A stretch of DNA of 35,985 bases, taken from positions 1-35,985 of the forward strand of contig JBNGIS010010358.1 of the NCBI GenBank assembly GCA_049999725.1. The letters run 5' to 3'. Below the pieces are notes generated by a model. That model ran no database searches. It worked only from the letters and a program-made list of their open reading frames with translations, and was not told where the DNA came from. The stretch comes from Haplomitrium mnioides (Eukaryota > Marchantiophyta > Haplomitriopsida > Calobryales). Position 1 is the first letter of the stretch; each line of letters opens with the position of its first letter. Shown here piece after piece: positions 19,666 to 30,829 of this stretch. A program made the position numbers and the translations under genes.

Positions 19666-19983
19666 CTATGAACAACTAAGAAGAAGAGGATACTGATTTT
19701 GTTGGAGCATACTTATCACGATATAATGAACCAAATATTCCCAATCAACAAATAGAGTAGGAATGTTCTGAATAATGCCTAGAGGTGCAGTTTCACGGCC
19801 ATCGGCAAGATGAAGGAGGAGGGAGGACTTGTGCAAAGCCGATGAAGGATTGCCAATAGACTCCATAGTAGATGCAATCATGATGTTTACTATTGAGTCA
19901 ATATTTAAATAGGCTTCTAGAATCAGGATGCAGTCAATAAATACAGAAGTCGCAAAAGTACCGAGATCAAATAGAGAGACCAT
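19666..19983 (-). pseudogene. Protease-like region with lost catalytic motif (element 3)
   Basis: About 105 residues (AYLNIDSIVNIMIASTMESI, LLLHLADGRETAPLG, DWEYLVHYIVISM) have the layout of a plant gypsy retropepsin. Where DTG is expected the sequence reads NID, so the catalytic Asp is lost. Location between gag and RT supports the call. Confidence 0.6.
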
Positions 19984-20214
19984 CTAAACAATAGATTTTT
20001 TGGAGGGAGGAGACTCAAGAGACTCTGGAGCCTTGATAGTAAGATGTTTGACATCGATAAGGCAGGGTAGGAGAAGCTCACTAGGTGACATATCACTACG
20101 CAATCAAGATTTGAGCTTCTAAGCTTGGAGGAGATTCACAATGTTGTATTTTTTATGGGGAACCACTAGAGCTTTTTGCAAGTCATGACAAGTAGGGATA
20201 TTCATTTTCAAAAT

Positions 20215-20610
20215 CTAGCTAAAAGTAATATTGAATGGTTTGGATGCCATATCCTTAAAGAAGTCATAATCGGAGATGCTTTCAAGGGAAGATTCACTCA
20301 ATTTATGGGGTCTAGATTTTTGAACATGTAGCAACTTGTAGATAGTTGCCAAAATCCGAATAGAAACTAGAGGAACCAAAGGAGTGGGCACAAATGGAAT
20401 CAATGGTAGGGGTGCTGTAACAGAGGGAAGAAGGCGTACATTGGATAGAGGGGAAGAAGGATTGTCGTCGTGGATGAGCAGAGGAGGAGTGCGCACAATA
20501 AGAGCTGCGATAAGGGGAGTGGGAAGCACAAGGGAAAGAACATGCATGGGAGCCACAATCAGATGTTGGAGTTGATGTCCCAAAAAAAGAGTGACATGTG
20601 CAAGAACCAC
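20215..20610 (-). pseudogene. Gag-protease spacer (element 3)
   Basis: A 131-residue open stretch is Pro/Leu-rich and then ends in SDYDFFKDMASKPFNITFS. Its place between gag and protease suggests a linker. No domain is recognised. Confidence 0.45.
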
Positions 20611-21360
20611 TTCAATTTGATGAAGATTCTAGGTGGTCGGCGGATTGATGGAACTGGGCAATTGAAGAACTGGCCATTGGGTTTGGATGGCACCTTGCAG
20701 TACTATAGGAAGAGTAGAAGGAGATTGAGGAATGGAAGACGATTGATTAAGGGGAGCAAGCAATTGTTGTAGTTGGTAGTAGGTGATTTGAGGAGGAGGC
20801 GGAGCACCATAGGAGGATTGTTGAGGATAAGATAAATGTTGAGAAGAGTACCTCGGTTGATATTGGCGCTATTGAGGGCACTAATGATATAGTCACTAGG
20901 CCATGTATTGATTTCAACTGTGATAATATTGTTGTGATATTGGATGAAACAATCATGGGTGATATAGTCGGTGTGGTTGTAATTGTAGCAACTTTGGTCT
21001 TGGGGCAGATAGAGAGGCTGATACTAGTAGGTAGCCGGCTGCGGAGCATACTGTTGTTGGTACCCAGACATTGGAGCCTGATATTGGGAGGAACGTTGAG
21101 GTACATGCATATGAAGGACTAGTTAGGCATGTTGGACAACAATTTGGGTGACTTCTAGAGCTGCTTGAGCAGTTGTTGCTTTGATTCTGCGCCAAACAAA
21201 GCAAACATTACTTGCATGATCAGATGATAGACAAATGTCACACCTAGAAGTTGAAGGACAAGCCTCGAGAGGTGCATGTTGCTTACTCCAATAAGTGCAC
21301 CATACATTTGAAGCAGAGGAAGGAAGAGTTGGGGGTAAAACTATAACTCACCATTTAGAG
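20611..21360 (-). pseudogene. Gag C-terminal region with CCHC knuckle (element 3)
   Basis: At 21201-21242 the minus strand encodes CDICLSSDHASNVC, an exact C-x2-C-x4-H-x4-C zinc knuckle of gag. Downstream (21120 to ~20800) a frame without stops is rich in Gln, Tyr and Pro (YQQQYAPQPATYQYQPLYLP). It starts without ATG, being part of the polyprotein. Confidence 0.65.
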
Positions 21361-22355
21361 CTTAAGAGTAGGAGTTTGGTCTGTTAAACGGAAAGTAACT
21401 TTGGCCAGTTTAGCTTCTAAATCAAAATTGCTGGATGCAGAGGAAACAGATAACAATGGAGATAGGGGCAGCCCATGTAAGGGAGTAGCGGATGAGAGAC
21501 CAAGCATGGAGGAATTTGATCGAGACTGATCTGGCACGGAAGAGGAGGCGAATTGATCCCGATGGAGCATCATTTTTTCATAAGAAGTGGCCAAGTACAT
21601 GGCGCACTCAAGTGTTTGGGGTCTTGGAGTAAGGTATACTCTTGAAGTTCTTTAATGAAGAACCCAATCTGATCATCATCTAGTGGAGGAATCCTTCTCT
21701 TGCTTACAACAACTTTAAAACGATTGCTATAATCTTGAATTAATTCATCAGTGTATATTTTTATACAAAACAATTCATCTCATGCATGATCAAAATGGTA
21801 AGCATGTCTAAATCTATCCAAAATGCCAACTTGAAGATCTCCCCACGAAGGTACCACAACGACTTTACGGAAATACCAATTGATGGCATCAACATCCAGT
21901 GTAGTGGCAAATTGAAAACGAAGGACATATGCGGGATCACTTGTCACAACTACTAACGCAAGGAATCTATTCATATGTATGCCTACATCGACATGATCTA
22001 CGGATATCTGACTAGTGAACTTTTGGCAGGAGTAATGAGATGGTTGAGTTGGAAGAAATGCCATAGTGATAGGAACGGGAATGAGGTTCGGAGAAGCATG
22101 CAACTCAGAAGACGCAAGAGGTGTCGGCGAGGGAGGAGTAGGAACCTGGATGGTCCTATGCGAAAAGTATTCTGATCGAGTAGAAGAAACAAAATGTTGC
22201 CTCATACACAAATATGGATTAATGTGTGTTTCGGACAACAAAATTAAAATCCAAACCGTCCTTGTAATGCCATGGAAGAAGAGGAGGAGAATAGAAGCAA
22301 CAAGCAAATATGGCACGTGGTCGCTAATGCCATGAAAAGAAATAAAGTGTGGCAC
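21361..22355 (-). pseudogene. Gag core (element 3)
   Basis: Segments DVDAINWYFRKVVVVPSWGD, ILDRFRHAYHFDHA, then (after a stop at 21780-21782) LIQDYSNRFKVVVSKRRIPP and IGFFIKELQEYTLL match the retrotransposon gag core pattern (W-x-L-x...F, then Y-x-x-R-F). The open frame begins at 22355, but the true start is uncertain; an ATG upstream of AFLPTQPS is another choice. 21361-21600 is a low-complexity Ser/Leu link. Confidence 0.65.
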
Positions 22356-22499
22356 TCAAAGAGAAGGATCAAAAATTTAATTTTAGAGTTATATCTAACA
22401 AAATGATGCAATCTGCGAATAAGAAATCGATAATATTTTTGGTTTTTGTCGTGTAATAAGAAGAGGAGAAAATGGTTGCGAAGCAACGCAATGGAGGAA

Positions 22500-22665
22500 A
22501 GGCAGAAAGGAGGCTATTGCAATATAAGGGAGAGAGACTAACGCAATATCAGGCAAATAAGGCTACCGCAAGTCAAATGAAGAGAGGCTAAGCCTATCGC
22601 AAAGTCAAGTAAGAGGGCTATCACAATTTTCGAAATAGAGGTTATCACAATATAGAGGAAAAAAC
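22500..22665. repeat. Short degenerate repeats in the element 3 leader
   Basis: A word like GGCTATNGCAAT(A) followed by purine-rich AAGNGAGAGA recurs about six times at 22-33 bp steps (GGCTATTGCAATAT, CTAACGCAATAT, GGCTACCGCAAG, CCTATCGCAAAG, GGCTATCACAAT, GGTTATCACAATAT). Units are imperfect. Confidence 0.55.
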
Positions 22666-23440
22666 GACTGGTATTTTGAACTAGGGACATGCTACTCAAA
22701 ACAAGAACTTTTTTTTTGGACAAAAATTATGATTTTTGAATTCAAAAAACATAAAAAAACAAGGTTATTTTCTTAAAACAAAAAGTACATGAGTTTTTTG
22801 GATTTGTTTTTGGCCGTTTCAATAAGCATGATCGAGCGAGATTCAATTTAGTTATGCAAAATCAATCAATGTTATTAGTTTTTATGAAAATATTGGAAAA
22901 CTAAAATTCGATGAAAAGCATAAAAATTATGGTAAGTTTTCACCAAAAAATTGAATTTATCAATGATTATAATTCTAAACCCAAAAGTTGAAATACAAGT
23001 CACAACAAGCTATTTTGAGATATGTTTGATTGCACAAACTCTAGGTACACGTAGACATAGTGCTCTTTCAAACTTTTTTGTTGGAAAAAAATTACAAAAC
23101 ATAACGAAAAAACTAGAGATAACTAGAAGTCAACAAAATGAGTTTGCAATGGTAAACACAAAAACGAAGGAAACGAAACATGGCATGGATTTAGGAGATT
23201 TATTTTAAACTTCAAGAAAGAAGTAAGCTTTCACTTGTAGTTGAAAATCCATGCAATCAAAAGTTAACAAGGGGTTTCAAAAAGATTTCAGCATTTTAAA
23301 ATATTTCATAATTCAATAAAGCATATACACAACCGTATCATAGTTCAGAATCAAAAAAATAGCAGCTATGTAGATTGAATTAAGATTGTAAACAACAAAC
23401 ATCTCCAAGTTCTAAATTTGACCCAACTAAACAAAGGTCT
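22666..23440. other. AT-rich non-coding stretch upstream of element 3
   Basis: No gene is seen on either strand. 22672-22709 is an inverted match to window bases 4-41. The rest is AT-rich with A runs. The 5' LTR of element 3 would be expected here, but no matching partner near 15131-16259 was found. Confidence 0.5.
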
Positions 23441-23557
23441 CAAGATCTACAAAAGAGTCTATAACTTGTGTACAAACAAAGTTGTAATCGGTAGTATTTG
23501 TAGGAAAAAGCTTGAGGGTTGTACATGAGAAGTAGAACTTGTGAAAGGCTTGGACTT
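23441..23557 (-). other. Empty-site counterpart of the element 1 insertion (H2)
   Basis: This stretch matches 80-191 and ends GGCTTGGACTT, running directly into CCACCCC at 23558. It is what the H1 locus looked like before element 1 entered. Confidence 0.75.
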
Positions 23558-23816
23558 CCACCCCAAAGTCTTGGTGCGTCTAGGAATCTAAGCTCAACAT
23601 ATGAACACTCCACCCCAAAGTCTCTGTGCACTTAGGAATCCAAGCTCAACATGTAAACACTCCACCCCAAAGTCTATGTGCGTATAGGAATCCGAACTCA
23701 CCATATGAACACTCCACCCCAAAGTCTCTACACAATTAGGAATCCAAGCTCAACATGTGAACACTCCACCCAAAGTCTATACGCACATAGGAATCTGAAC
23801 TCACCATTAAAACATT
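23558..23816. repeat. 52-bp minisatellite, five units (H2 3' flank)
   Basis: Units start at 23558, 23610, 23662, 23714 and 23766. Each begins CCACCCCAAAGTCT (the last lacks one C), has an AGGAATCNNA centre and ends near GAACACT. H1 carries two diverged units. Confidence 0.9.
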
Positions 23817-24419
23817 CCACAACAAACAAGAACCTAGGTTTTAGGTTCTATAGAAGAGTTTTTGTACGCACGACATTTCGACTTGTGAATCAAAGTCTAT
23901 GTGTGCATAGGGTTCACACTTCTACAACCAAGGATATAAACTATAAACGTTCTATTTTTCACAACAAACTCTACGCATGCAAAAGATTTTGATTTCTAAT
24001 TCGAAATCTAAAAGTAAAAACGGGTACAAAGCTCTACATATAAGTCAAACAGCGCAAAGGGTTTTAAGTTTTACATCAAAGCCCTAACAAGAAAAAACAA
24101 TTAGTCAATTTAAGCAAATGCTTTAGCAAGACAATAACCATAAACTCTTCTAGAAAATAATAAAGTTGGAAATAAAATACCAACATTTTGGAGAAGAAAA
24201 TATTTTTACAAAGCAAATAAAAATATTAACTAAAGATTTAGATTTCATTTACAGAGAATAACATTCAACTTGGAATGATTTATAGTCAAAAGTTCAAGTT
24301 GGTAGAAAATTCAACAGGTTGTTTCAAAAGATTCTTAAGTACTTTTTAAAATAATAATCTTAAATTACAATATACTTGAAAATACATAATATAGAACAAA
24401 ATTCTTGAATGACTTTAGT
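23817..24419 (-). other. 3' flank of H2
   Basis: No gene is seen. It matches 12720-13301 of H1 in the same orientation, with AAAGTCTATGTGTGCATAGG near 23896. The H2 coding region ends just to the right. Confidence 0.55.
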
Positions 24420-26130
24420 CACTTGTCTCAACTTCTTTGGATTCACTTTGGATTCACCTTCAGAAGATTCATCAAGGTTTGTTTGATCTATCTCAGTGTT
24501 AATGACAATGATTGAATCTCTTTGAAACATTTCAGGATTGAGGGCTTTTTGTCTTTCAAATCAAAAGACATAATCATGATTTGTGTCACATCAAGGATAT
24601 CAATATGTAACTTGGATTTGCGTTTCCCTTTTGTTGCTGCTATTTTTTTTTGGAAGTATTGTCCAAAAAATGCATCTTCAGCCAAACAAGCAAACCATTG
24701 AACTCATACTCGTTTCGGATTTGGAGGATCTTCCTCATCAAATGACAAAACTTTGAGAACTTTGGCAACCCAAAACAATCTACTCTTTGGATCCAAAGAT
24801 GCAACAACACAAATAAACATTCTAGCTTTCATCTCATGTAGATTGCCGAATTTATGCATGTATCGAGTATTGTGTGAAAGAGTCCCTTCTCGTGGCATAG
24901 GTGCTCCATCATAGATTGCTCAATATATAAAAAGTATATACTATATCGGTGTATCTTCTTCTATTTGTAGAGCATCAAGCTAAGAATCTAGACAAAAATT
25001 TTGAGAATCATTACAAGTGTTTGACTGTTGTGAAGGTGGAAAGGAAAATTTTGCTTTGAGTCATTGTCTTTTTTTCAAGAATGTAGGCCGCAATATCTTG
25101 TTGGGCAAGAAAAAAGTCATTCTACCATTGAATATCAGAATCTGTAAAGAACTTGTAGTAGTTCTCACTTATGTTGTCCTTTATTGAAAATACCACTTTC
25201 TCGGCATCCACTTCTCTTTCTTCCTTTTGAGATCGTTTGATTTCAAATTATGCCTTGAAAGGAATCAACATTGAACTCAAAATTTCTTTGTCCACTTTAG
25301 GTAGGCATTTGAGTTGACAAATACCATCCATAGGTAGCAAAAATTCATCTATTGAAAACTATTTGCTCCAAATCTTTGCATTGAAATCATTTAACTAGAA
25401 TTTGAATTGTTGATGAAAAGTAATATCATGTGTCCTTTGAACCAAAGAGGGACATTGCTGCAAAAACATTTTGAAATCCCAAGTTTCCAAAAAAAGAGTC
25501 ACTTGAGGTTTAGGATTATAGTATAATTGAAGCGCCTTGCTAAGACTCGTAATTGTGAAAGCTTTGACACGTTTTAAACGTTTCGAGAATTGGCTGAACA
25601 TTTGATCGATTTGATCATGAGTATAGCCAACCATGAAAAATCCCACCTTGATTTTTCAAAAGACATTCTTGGCAATAAGGAGACTAAGATATCCAAACAT
25701 GATAGAATTTTTATTCTCTCGTGTCGTGTTGTCCAACTAAAGATACAAAGTTGAAGGCAATGGGCCTTCAAAGTCACATAATATTTTGTTGAGTACAATA
25801 GCTGCCAAATTAGAAGTGCTTCTCAAGTTTCCGTAATTAAAAAAGACCCTCGAAGAAAGAGCATGATTGAATATTAAGGCACCAACAACATGCACACCCA
25901 CCAAACAATCTTTCTCAATGTGTTTTAGTGGCAAATGCTAGTGTGAAATAGTAGTTTTCTTCTGATCCATTCCATCAATGACGGTTCCCAAGTACTTTTG
26001 ACCATCGTCATAGTATTTTCTTCAATGGTTTGCAAGTTTTGATCTTTCCTTCATTTGTTGGTCAAGATGAAGAATCAATTGACAATTATATTTGACTGCA
26101 TCATCACAAAGCACAAAGGACATAAAAGTA
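24420..26130 (-). pseudogene. DUF7869-like gene, C-terminal half (copy H2)
   Basis: Same blocks as H1, in several frames. They are LKHIEKDCLVGVHVVGALIF (25934 leftward), CDFEGPLPSTLYL (~25740), GFFMVGYTHDQIDQMFSQFS (25587-25646; Tyr replaces the usual His of VGHTH) and a Trp-Asp-Phe-Lys-Met segment (~25475). The end region is GNLHEMKARMFICVVASLDP and FWVAKVLKVLSFDEED (24898-24704). The N-terminal half lies at 34090-35912, beyond element 2. Stops between blocks show it is a pseudogene. Confidence 0.72.
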
Positions 26131-26455
26131 GTTCAGTAAAACAAATGTCAATACTTGTAACTTCAAAACACAACCTGAGGACCACAAACTATCAAGTCAT
26201 TTTAAACAAATGTTTGAATTTATAGAAACAAAACACTTTGTAAAAGATTAAAAATAAACTTTAAGCACCTTGAAAAAAGGAAAATCTGTTTGGAAAAGAA
26301 AAAGACAAGATTTACAAACAAAGGGTACCAGAACACATCGTCTGAGCGTTTAGAATGAGTAGAGACATTAACTAATCGTATGCGCGCATAGGACCAATAC
26401 AACAACACCAATGTCATGGCTTATTGTGATTGTTGTCACAACTGGTTTTAAAAGA
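26131..26455 (-). other. Non-coding part of H2 left of element 2, intron-like
   Basis: No coding block is recognised. It contains the near-palindrome CGTATGCGCGCATAGG at 26377-26392. Element 2 inserted at its right end. It may be an intron joining the two halves of H2, which is inference. Confidence 0.45.
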
Positions 26456-26459
26456 AACA
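26456..26459. repeat. Target site duplication AACA, left copy (element 2)
   Basis: AACA directly precedes the LTR start TGTCAC and is repeated at 33798-33801 after the element end CGACA. The length equals that of element 1. Confidence 0.75.
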
Positions 26460-26734
26460 TGTCACAACATTCTATGTAGTTTTCTATTTTTAGACATTTT
26501 GAGTTTTTGGTCTTTTTATGACTTAGTATATAAGGCCATGTACTCTCATCGAAAGGTTATCTTTTGATGTCTCACTTTCATTTATGAACCAAGAGGAGAG
26601 CTGTGGTATTGCAGTTCTTGGAGAAGCGTGGATTCCTTGTGAGCAAATGTGCACTAGTTTCGATATTGGAAGATCAACACACACTTTTGGGAATTTCTTC
26701 GAGAAGGTATCACTCGAAGAAAAGTACATCGAAA
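26460..26734 (+). repeat. 5' LTR of element 2
   Basis: It begins TGTCACAACATTCTATGTAG. It matches 33410-33676 up to AAAGTA (26726), and then follows CATCGAAA like the element 1 5' LTR rather than the A repeat. The 3' boundary is set by analogy with TTGACA in element 1. A TGGTAT at 26759 resembles the start of an initiator-tRNA primer site, but the next bases do not match. Confidence 0.72.
26527..26534 (+). promoter_or_regulatory. TATA box candidate in the 5' LTR (element 2)
   Basis: TATATAAG followed by GCCATGTACTCTCATCG lies 67 bp into the LTR and is conserved in the 3' copy and in element 1. Confidence 0.65.
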
Positions 26735-29408
26735 GATTTGTGAGATTTCTATCATCCATGGTATATTGGATTGCAATTGAGAAATCTACTCAGAAAATTG
26801 GAAGCATCCGTGGCATCTCGGAGTGCTGAAAGTTTTGTGGAAGAAATCTGTTGAAGATTGTAGTTGTTGAAGATTCATGAAGAAGCTGAAGAAAAATTGT
26901 TGCAAAATTTCTGGTTTGTTAGGTTGTTGCAATTGAATCGAAGAAGGTTCTCATGCTGAAGAAGAATCAAAGAGGTGTTCTTAGGTTGTTGAATCAAAGA
27001 AGGCAACGAGTTGTGCTACTAGAGAAAAATCGTTAAAGAAAATTGTCGAGCTGATCAAGATCAGAAAATTGCAGGATTGCAAGAAGCAGATTTGATGTGT
27101 GAGCAACTCTCACTTGCAAATATCATAGCACGATCGCAATGAGCTAATGACTACAAGGAGTAAATGACTGAATCCCTTCAACAAAAAAGAATCGAGAGTG
27201 CTTGAAAATATGTATTAAAGAAACATGCAAGCAAATAGAGAGATTGCTTGCATTGAGGGCATTGCTAGTGTGAACAAAATTGTTCAGTCTGGTGTTGTGG
27301 AGGATAACTGTGTTCTTTTGAGATGTGGGCAACATCTAAGAAGTATTTGAATAGAGGAGCATTAACAGAGTAGGGACTTTATATTTTCGATTTGATGCTA
27401 TAGTAGACTACAGAACGTGATAGGGATCTGAAGCAGCAAATTGCAGATAGATTTATGTGGAATGACAAGTCAACACAAAGCACAGAAACTGATTTATTTG
27501 TCGAGAAGTACAGGAATTTGATTTTGTGGAGAAGATTTGTCCTACATAGTTGCGCTGCATTTGTGTGAGAGCTTCATTCCATCAAGAAGGGATTTTGTCA
27601 AAGAGTGCTTTTGATTTCTGGCTCAAAGGATTTGCAAGAGCAATATTTGTGCTATTGGAGACATTTGAGCAACAATTCAGGAATTTACTTTCTGCTCAGA
27701 TTTCGTTGAAGTAGCCTTGACAATTTCTGAAGACGAAAATCATGAGATTCTCAAAAGAGATCAAATCAAGTAGGAATGTAGGTGCCTTATTGATGTAGAT
27801 CACCTTGGAAGAGGCAGAGATCATTTGATGTGCTGGTGAATGACCTGAAGCTTTTTGAGGAATTAGATATATTTTCAACTGCTAGGGGTGTCTTTGCTGT
27901 TGTGTTCCTCGCAAAAATTGTCCTGGTCAATGGAAGGACTTTAATTGATAGGAGATGCCCAAAAGAGTACACAAGTGACCAGTTGAGAGCAGCTCACATT
28001 CTAGAACAGAAACGGATCTAGTATTTTGTAGAGAAGAGTTTCCTTGGAAGGGATTTGTTTGCTAGAGCAATTTGTACCTGGCTAATATTAGTCGGGCAGA
28101 AGAGTTCTTTGTGCAACATTTGTGTTTCAACGAGAAAACCAGGCTTTAGGGATTCTTCCTTGAGCAGCATTTGCTGTTCTTGCTATAGGAGGTCAGCAAG
28201 TTGCATGGTCGACACTCCAATAGAGGACTTGATTAAAGAAGGAAATCTCTGAAATGTTGTTGCAGCAGATTATCAAGTAGGGAAAAATCTGATTACCTGT
28301 TAATGGCATATTTTTGGGTTGGAATCATTGGGATGTGGGAATTTGTTGGTCTTCAAGGATTCATCTTGGAGTAGAGTGTGCCATAAAATCAAGTTGTAGG
28401 CAAATATAATATCTGCAGGTCTTGCCCAATTGGTGTCATGTCCCTAAGGAGCATTCAGATTAGAGGGATTTGTTGGTAGCCTGGCTCTGATCAGAGAAAG
28501 CATCATACCATGTTCCAAGGTAAGACTAAGATCTGAAAAAGGATAGGGAAGAGGGAAAACAAAGCGAAAACTCTCTCTGTTCGTGAAAAACAAGTTACAA
28601 AGTGGATACTCTGTTTTGGCACAAATCAAGAAGAATCCACTTGAGAGAACAAAGTTGCAAAGAATGTTGCAAAGGGGAGTGCATTGTTCTAGGCTGACAG
28701 GACAGCCTTGAGCTGACTTGAAAGAGGGCCAATTTGCAAGTGGTGGTTTGAGGGGACCCATTACCAAAACTGTTTACAACATAGAGTAGGGGTATTTGAA
28801 CTAAGCAGAATTCAAAACAAACTTTTCAAAAAAATAAAATAAAATAATTCTGAATTCAGAGAGGCTAAGCCAGACCCTTCGTTGAGCGGTGCAAGGGTGG
28901 CAAGAGTCCACCAGCACCCTCTCAGGGCGCAGGCTATCTGGAAGCCCAGATTTTCACTGCAGTGAAGTAGGAAAATTTGAACATCTGTTTGTAGGAAACC
29001 AAAGATCGGTCTGCAGTGCTCAGGAGAAGAGTGACAAAATTTTGTTTTGATTTAATGTCAATTTTGCTCCTAGGTTGAGAAGAAGACCAATCAACTAGGA
29101 TTGGCAAGCAAGGTGTACCCTGTCCAGAGGAGAAGGAAGGGTTACTTGTACTGATTTGCATATTTTAGCCGACTTGTAAGCAAGTGTCTGAGTGGTAATA
29201 GCACAACTTGTGAGTTGTGAGTGAGTTCAGATGAGCGGAGGTCAACACGGAGCTAGAGGGTGGAAGGTTGTGGTATGGCATCACTTGCAGTGGCATCTAG
29301 TTTGGATCTGCAGTAAGAGAGACTCAGTAGTTGGTAAGTGACCATACATCACACAAAGAGGAGGCAACTCTTTCTATCACTCAGGTACATTCCCCGTTGT
29401 CTTGGGAT
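26735..29408 (+). other. Long untranslated leader of element 2
   Basis: About 2.7 kb without a recognisable gene. It is purine-rich with GAAGAAGNTGAAGAA-like words early on. The last kilobase matches element 1, including AAATAAAATAAAATAATTCT at 28831-28850. Short open frames on both strands show no family features. Confidence 0.6.
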
Positions 29409-30794
29409 ATGGATGAGATGTATGGGGCCACAAAAGGGCCAAAGAGGTTCTCTAGTGTAGTAGGCACTATTGATCTAAATGATTTCATCTAGGAGTTTGA
29501 CACTTGGTGTGATCTACAAACATTGCGGAACTCAGCTCTCTTTACACCTTTCATGGCATGGAAAGGTTTGTTTTAGCACTTGGAAGGGCCACCTATGGAT
29601 GACTACCATGAATTTAGGCAGCCTCATTTGACTAAGATTGAGGAGTGGAGACAATATTGGTCTTCCAATTATGTCTCCATCACCTATGGTGGAAGGACCA
29701 GTGCCTATGTCTCTGCGACCCATACAACATCCTCTAGTGGCACTAGCCATAACATCGGTGCTTTAGAGGCAGGAGGAGTTTTCAATACACCTGTTCTAGT
29801 TAGTGCAGTAAAGAGTGGAGAGGCTCTAATGTTTAACCTTGTGGTTGAATTTTTCGAGCTTCTAAGGTAGAATCACCAGGGCGTGAGGACGAACAAGCTA
29901 AAGAGTCTTCAAGAGTTCTAGTGCAAGACCAGAGAGAGCTTGATGGAAGCTTACATCAGGATGAGAAGGCTCATCAATGTTACAAAAGTAGTGACAGAGG
30001 CTCAATCTGTACACTTTTGGTATTCTATCCTTAACAGGGATTTGAGGAGGAGAGTGAGAGATGCCACCCTTCTTAGAGATTCTGATCCCACTCTTGCCAT
30101 TGTGTTTATACTATCAGAGTGTATAGAGCTTAACTTGGTGAATGAGAGAGTGGTCATTGAAGGATTTCAGAAGGAAGTGCCAAAATTTGCATCTCCAACC
30201 ACATCTACATCACAGTCTGCACCACGGAAGGGTCAAAAGGCTGGAGGGCAGTCAGCTTTGCCATCTTATGTAGGTCAGCATTTAGATTGTTGGACATGTG
30301 GTGATCATATGCAGAGGCTCTGTCCAGATGCAAAGAAGCCACAAGCAGCGCATTCTGGAGATGCAAGTGTAGCTGGCCAACAGCAATGTGACTATTGTAA
30401 GGTCATGGATCACACCAAGGACTAATGTTTTTTGCTTTACCTAGAGCTGCAACGAGGAGGAACTCGCACAAGTGAGCAAGGCAGAGGCGGACAAGATGGT
30501 CGTGACAGAGGAGCATCACCAGCTAGGAGAGCTAGGGTGGACGCTCCAACAGTTATTGTGGATCCTAAGGATGCTAGGATTGCACAGTTGGAGCACCAAT
30601 TAGCTGCCATGACTACAGCACAAGCAAGGCTCAACTTTGGAGGTGAAGCCTCTACTTCATACGCAACTGATGGAGATTTAGCTGGTATGGGATTTATATG
30701 TGGGACAACCCACGTTGATGCATCTGGGACGGTAACCAGAGCAACATGCAAGGCTATTGAGCCTAGGGGAGTAGTGGTGGAGTCAGATCCTTAG
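29409..30794 (+). pseudogene. Gag polyprotein (element 2)
   Basis: Starts at the ATG at 29409 (MDEMYGATKGPKRFSSVVG). A stop at 29490-29492 follows. Core blocks: HLEGPPMDDYHEFRQPHL, then SLMEAYIRMRRLINVTKVVT and VHFWYSILNRDLRRRVRDAT. The nucleocapsid part has two knuckles: CWTCGDHMQRLC (two rather than four residues before His) and CDYCKVMDHTKD followed by a stop and Cys. The tail repeats the DPKDARIAQLEHQLAAMT segment of element 1. Apart from a break near 29870-29940 it is mostly one frame. Confidence 0.82.
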
Positions 30795-30829
30795 AGGGGG
30801 ATGCTCACCAACAAGTAAGACTTCCACAA

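Larger units (their letters stand above)
16260..22500 (-). mobile_element. Element 3: decayed Ty3/gypsy retrotransposon
   Basis: Minus-strand order from the right is gag core, CCHC knuckle, Gln/Tyr-rich gag tail, protease-like region, pre-RT, RT, RNase H traces, integrase. This is a different gypsy lineage from elements 1 and 2, with no methyltransferase or PHD finger. Many stops are present. LTRs and target duplications were not found by eye, so the outer limits are approximate. It lies between the direct repeats H1 and H2. Confidence 0.8.

Noticed and set aside
20384-20772. Plus-strand open frames with Gly/Arg-rich protein (20384-20575, 20470-20772)
   Set aside because: They are antisense to the element 3 gag-protease region and show only composition-driven residues with no family features.
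23558-23816. CRISPR-like array
   Set aside because: Units are contiguous 52-bp repeats without variable spacers, in a plant-type context, so it is a minisatellite.
12604-26459. H1 and H2 as giant LTRs of element 3
   Set aside because: H2 continues into an N-terminal half beyond element 2 and has its own gene, while H1 stops near 15150. The termini do not behave like LTR ends.
26759-26774. Initiator-tRNA primer-binding site TGGTAT after the element 2 5' LTR
   Set aside because: Only the first six bases agree with the usual TGGTATCAGAGC site and the element 1 counterpart also diverges after TGGTATC, so no site is annotated.
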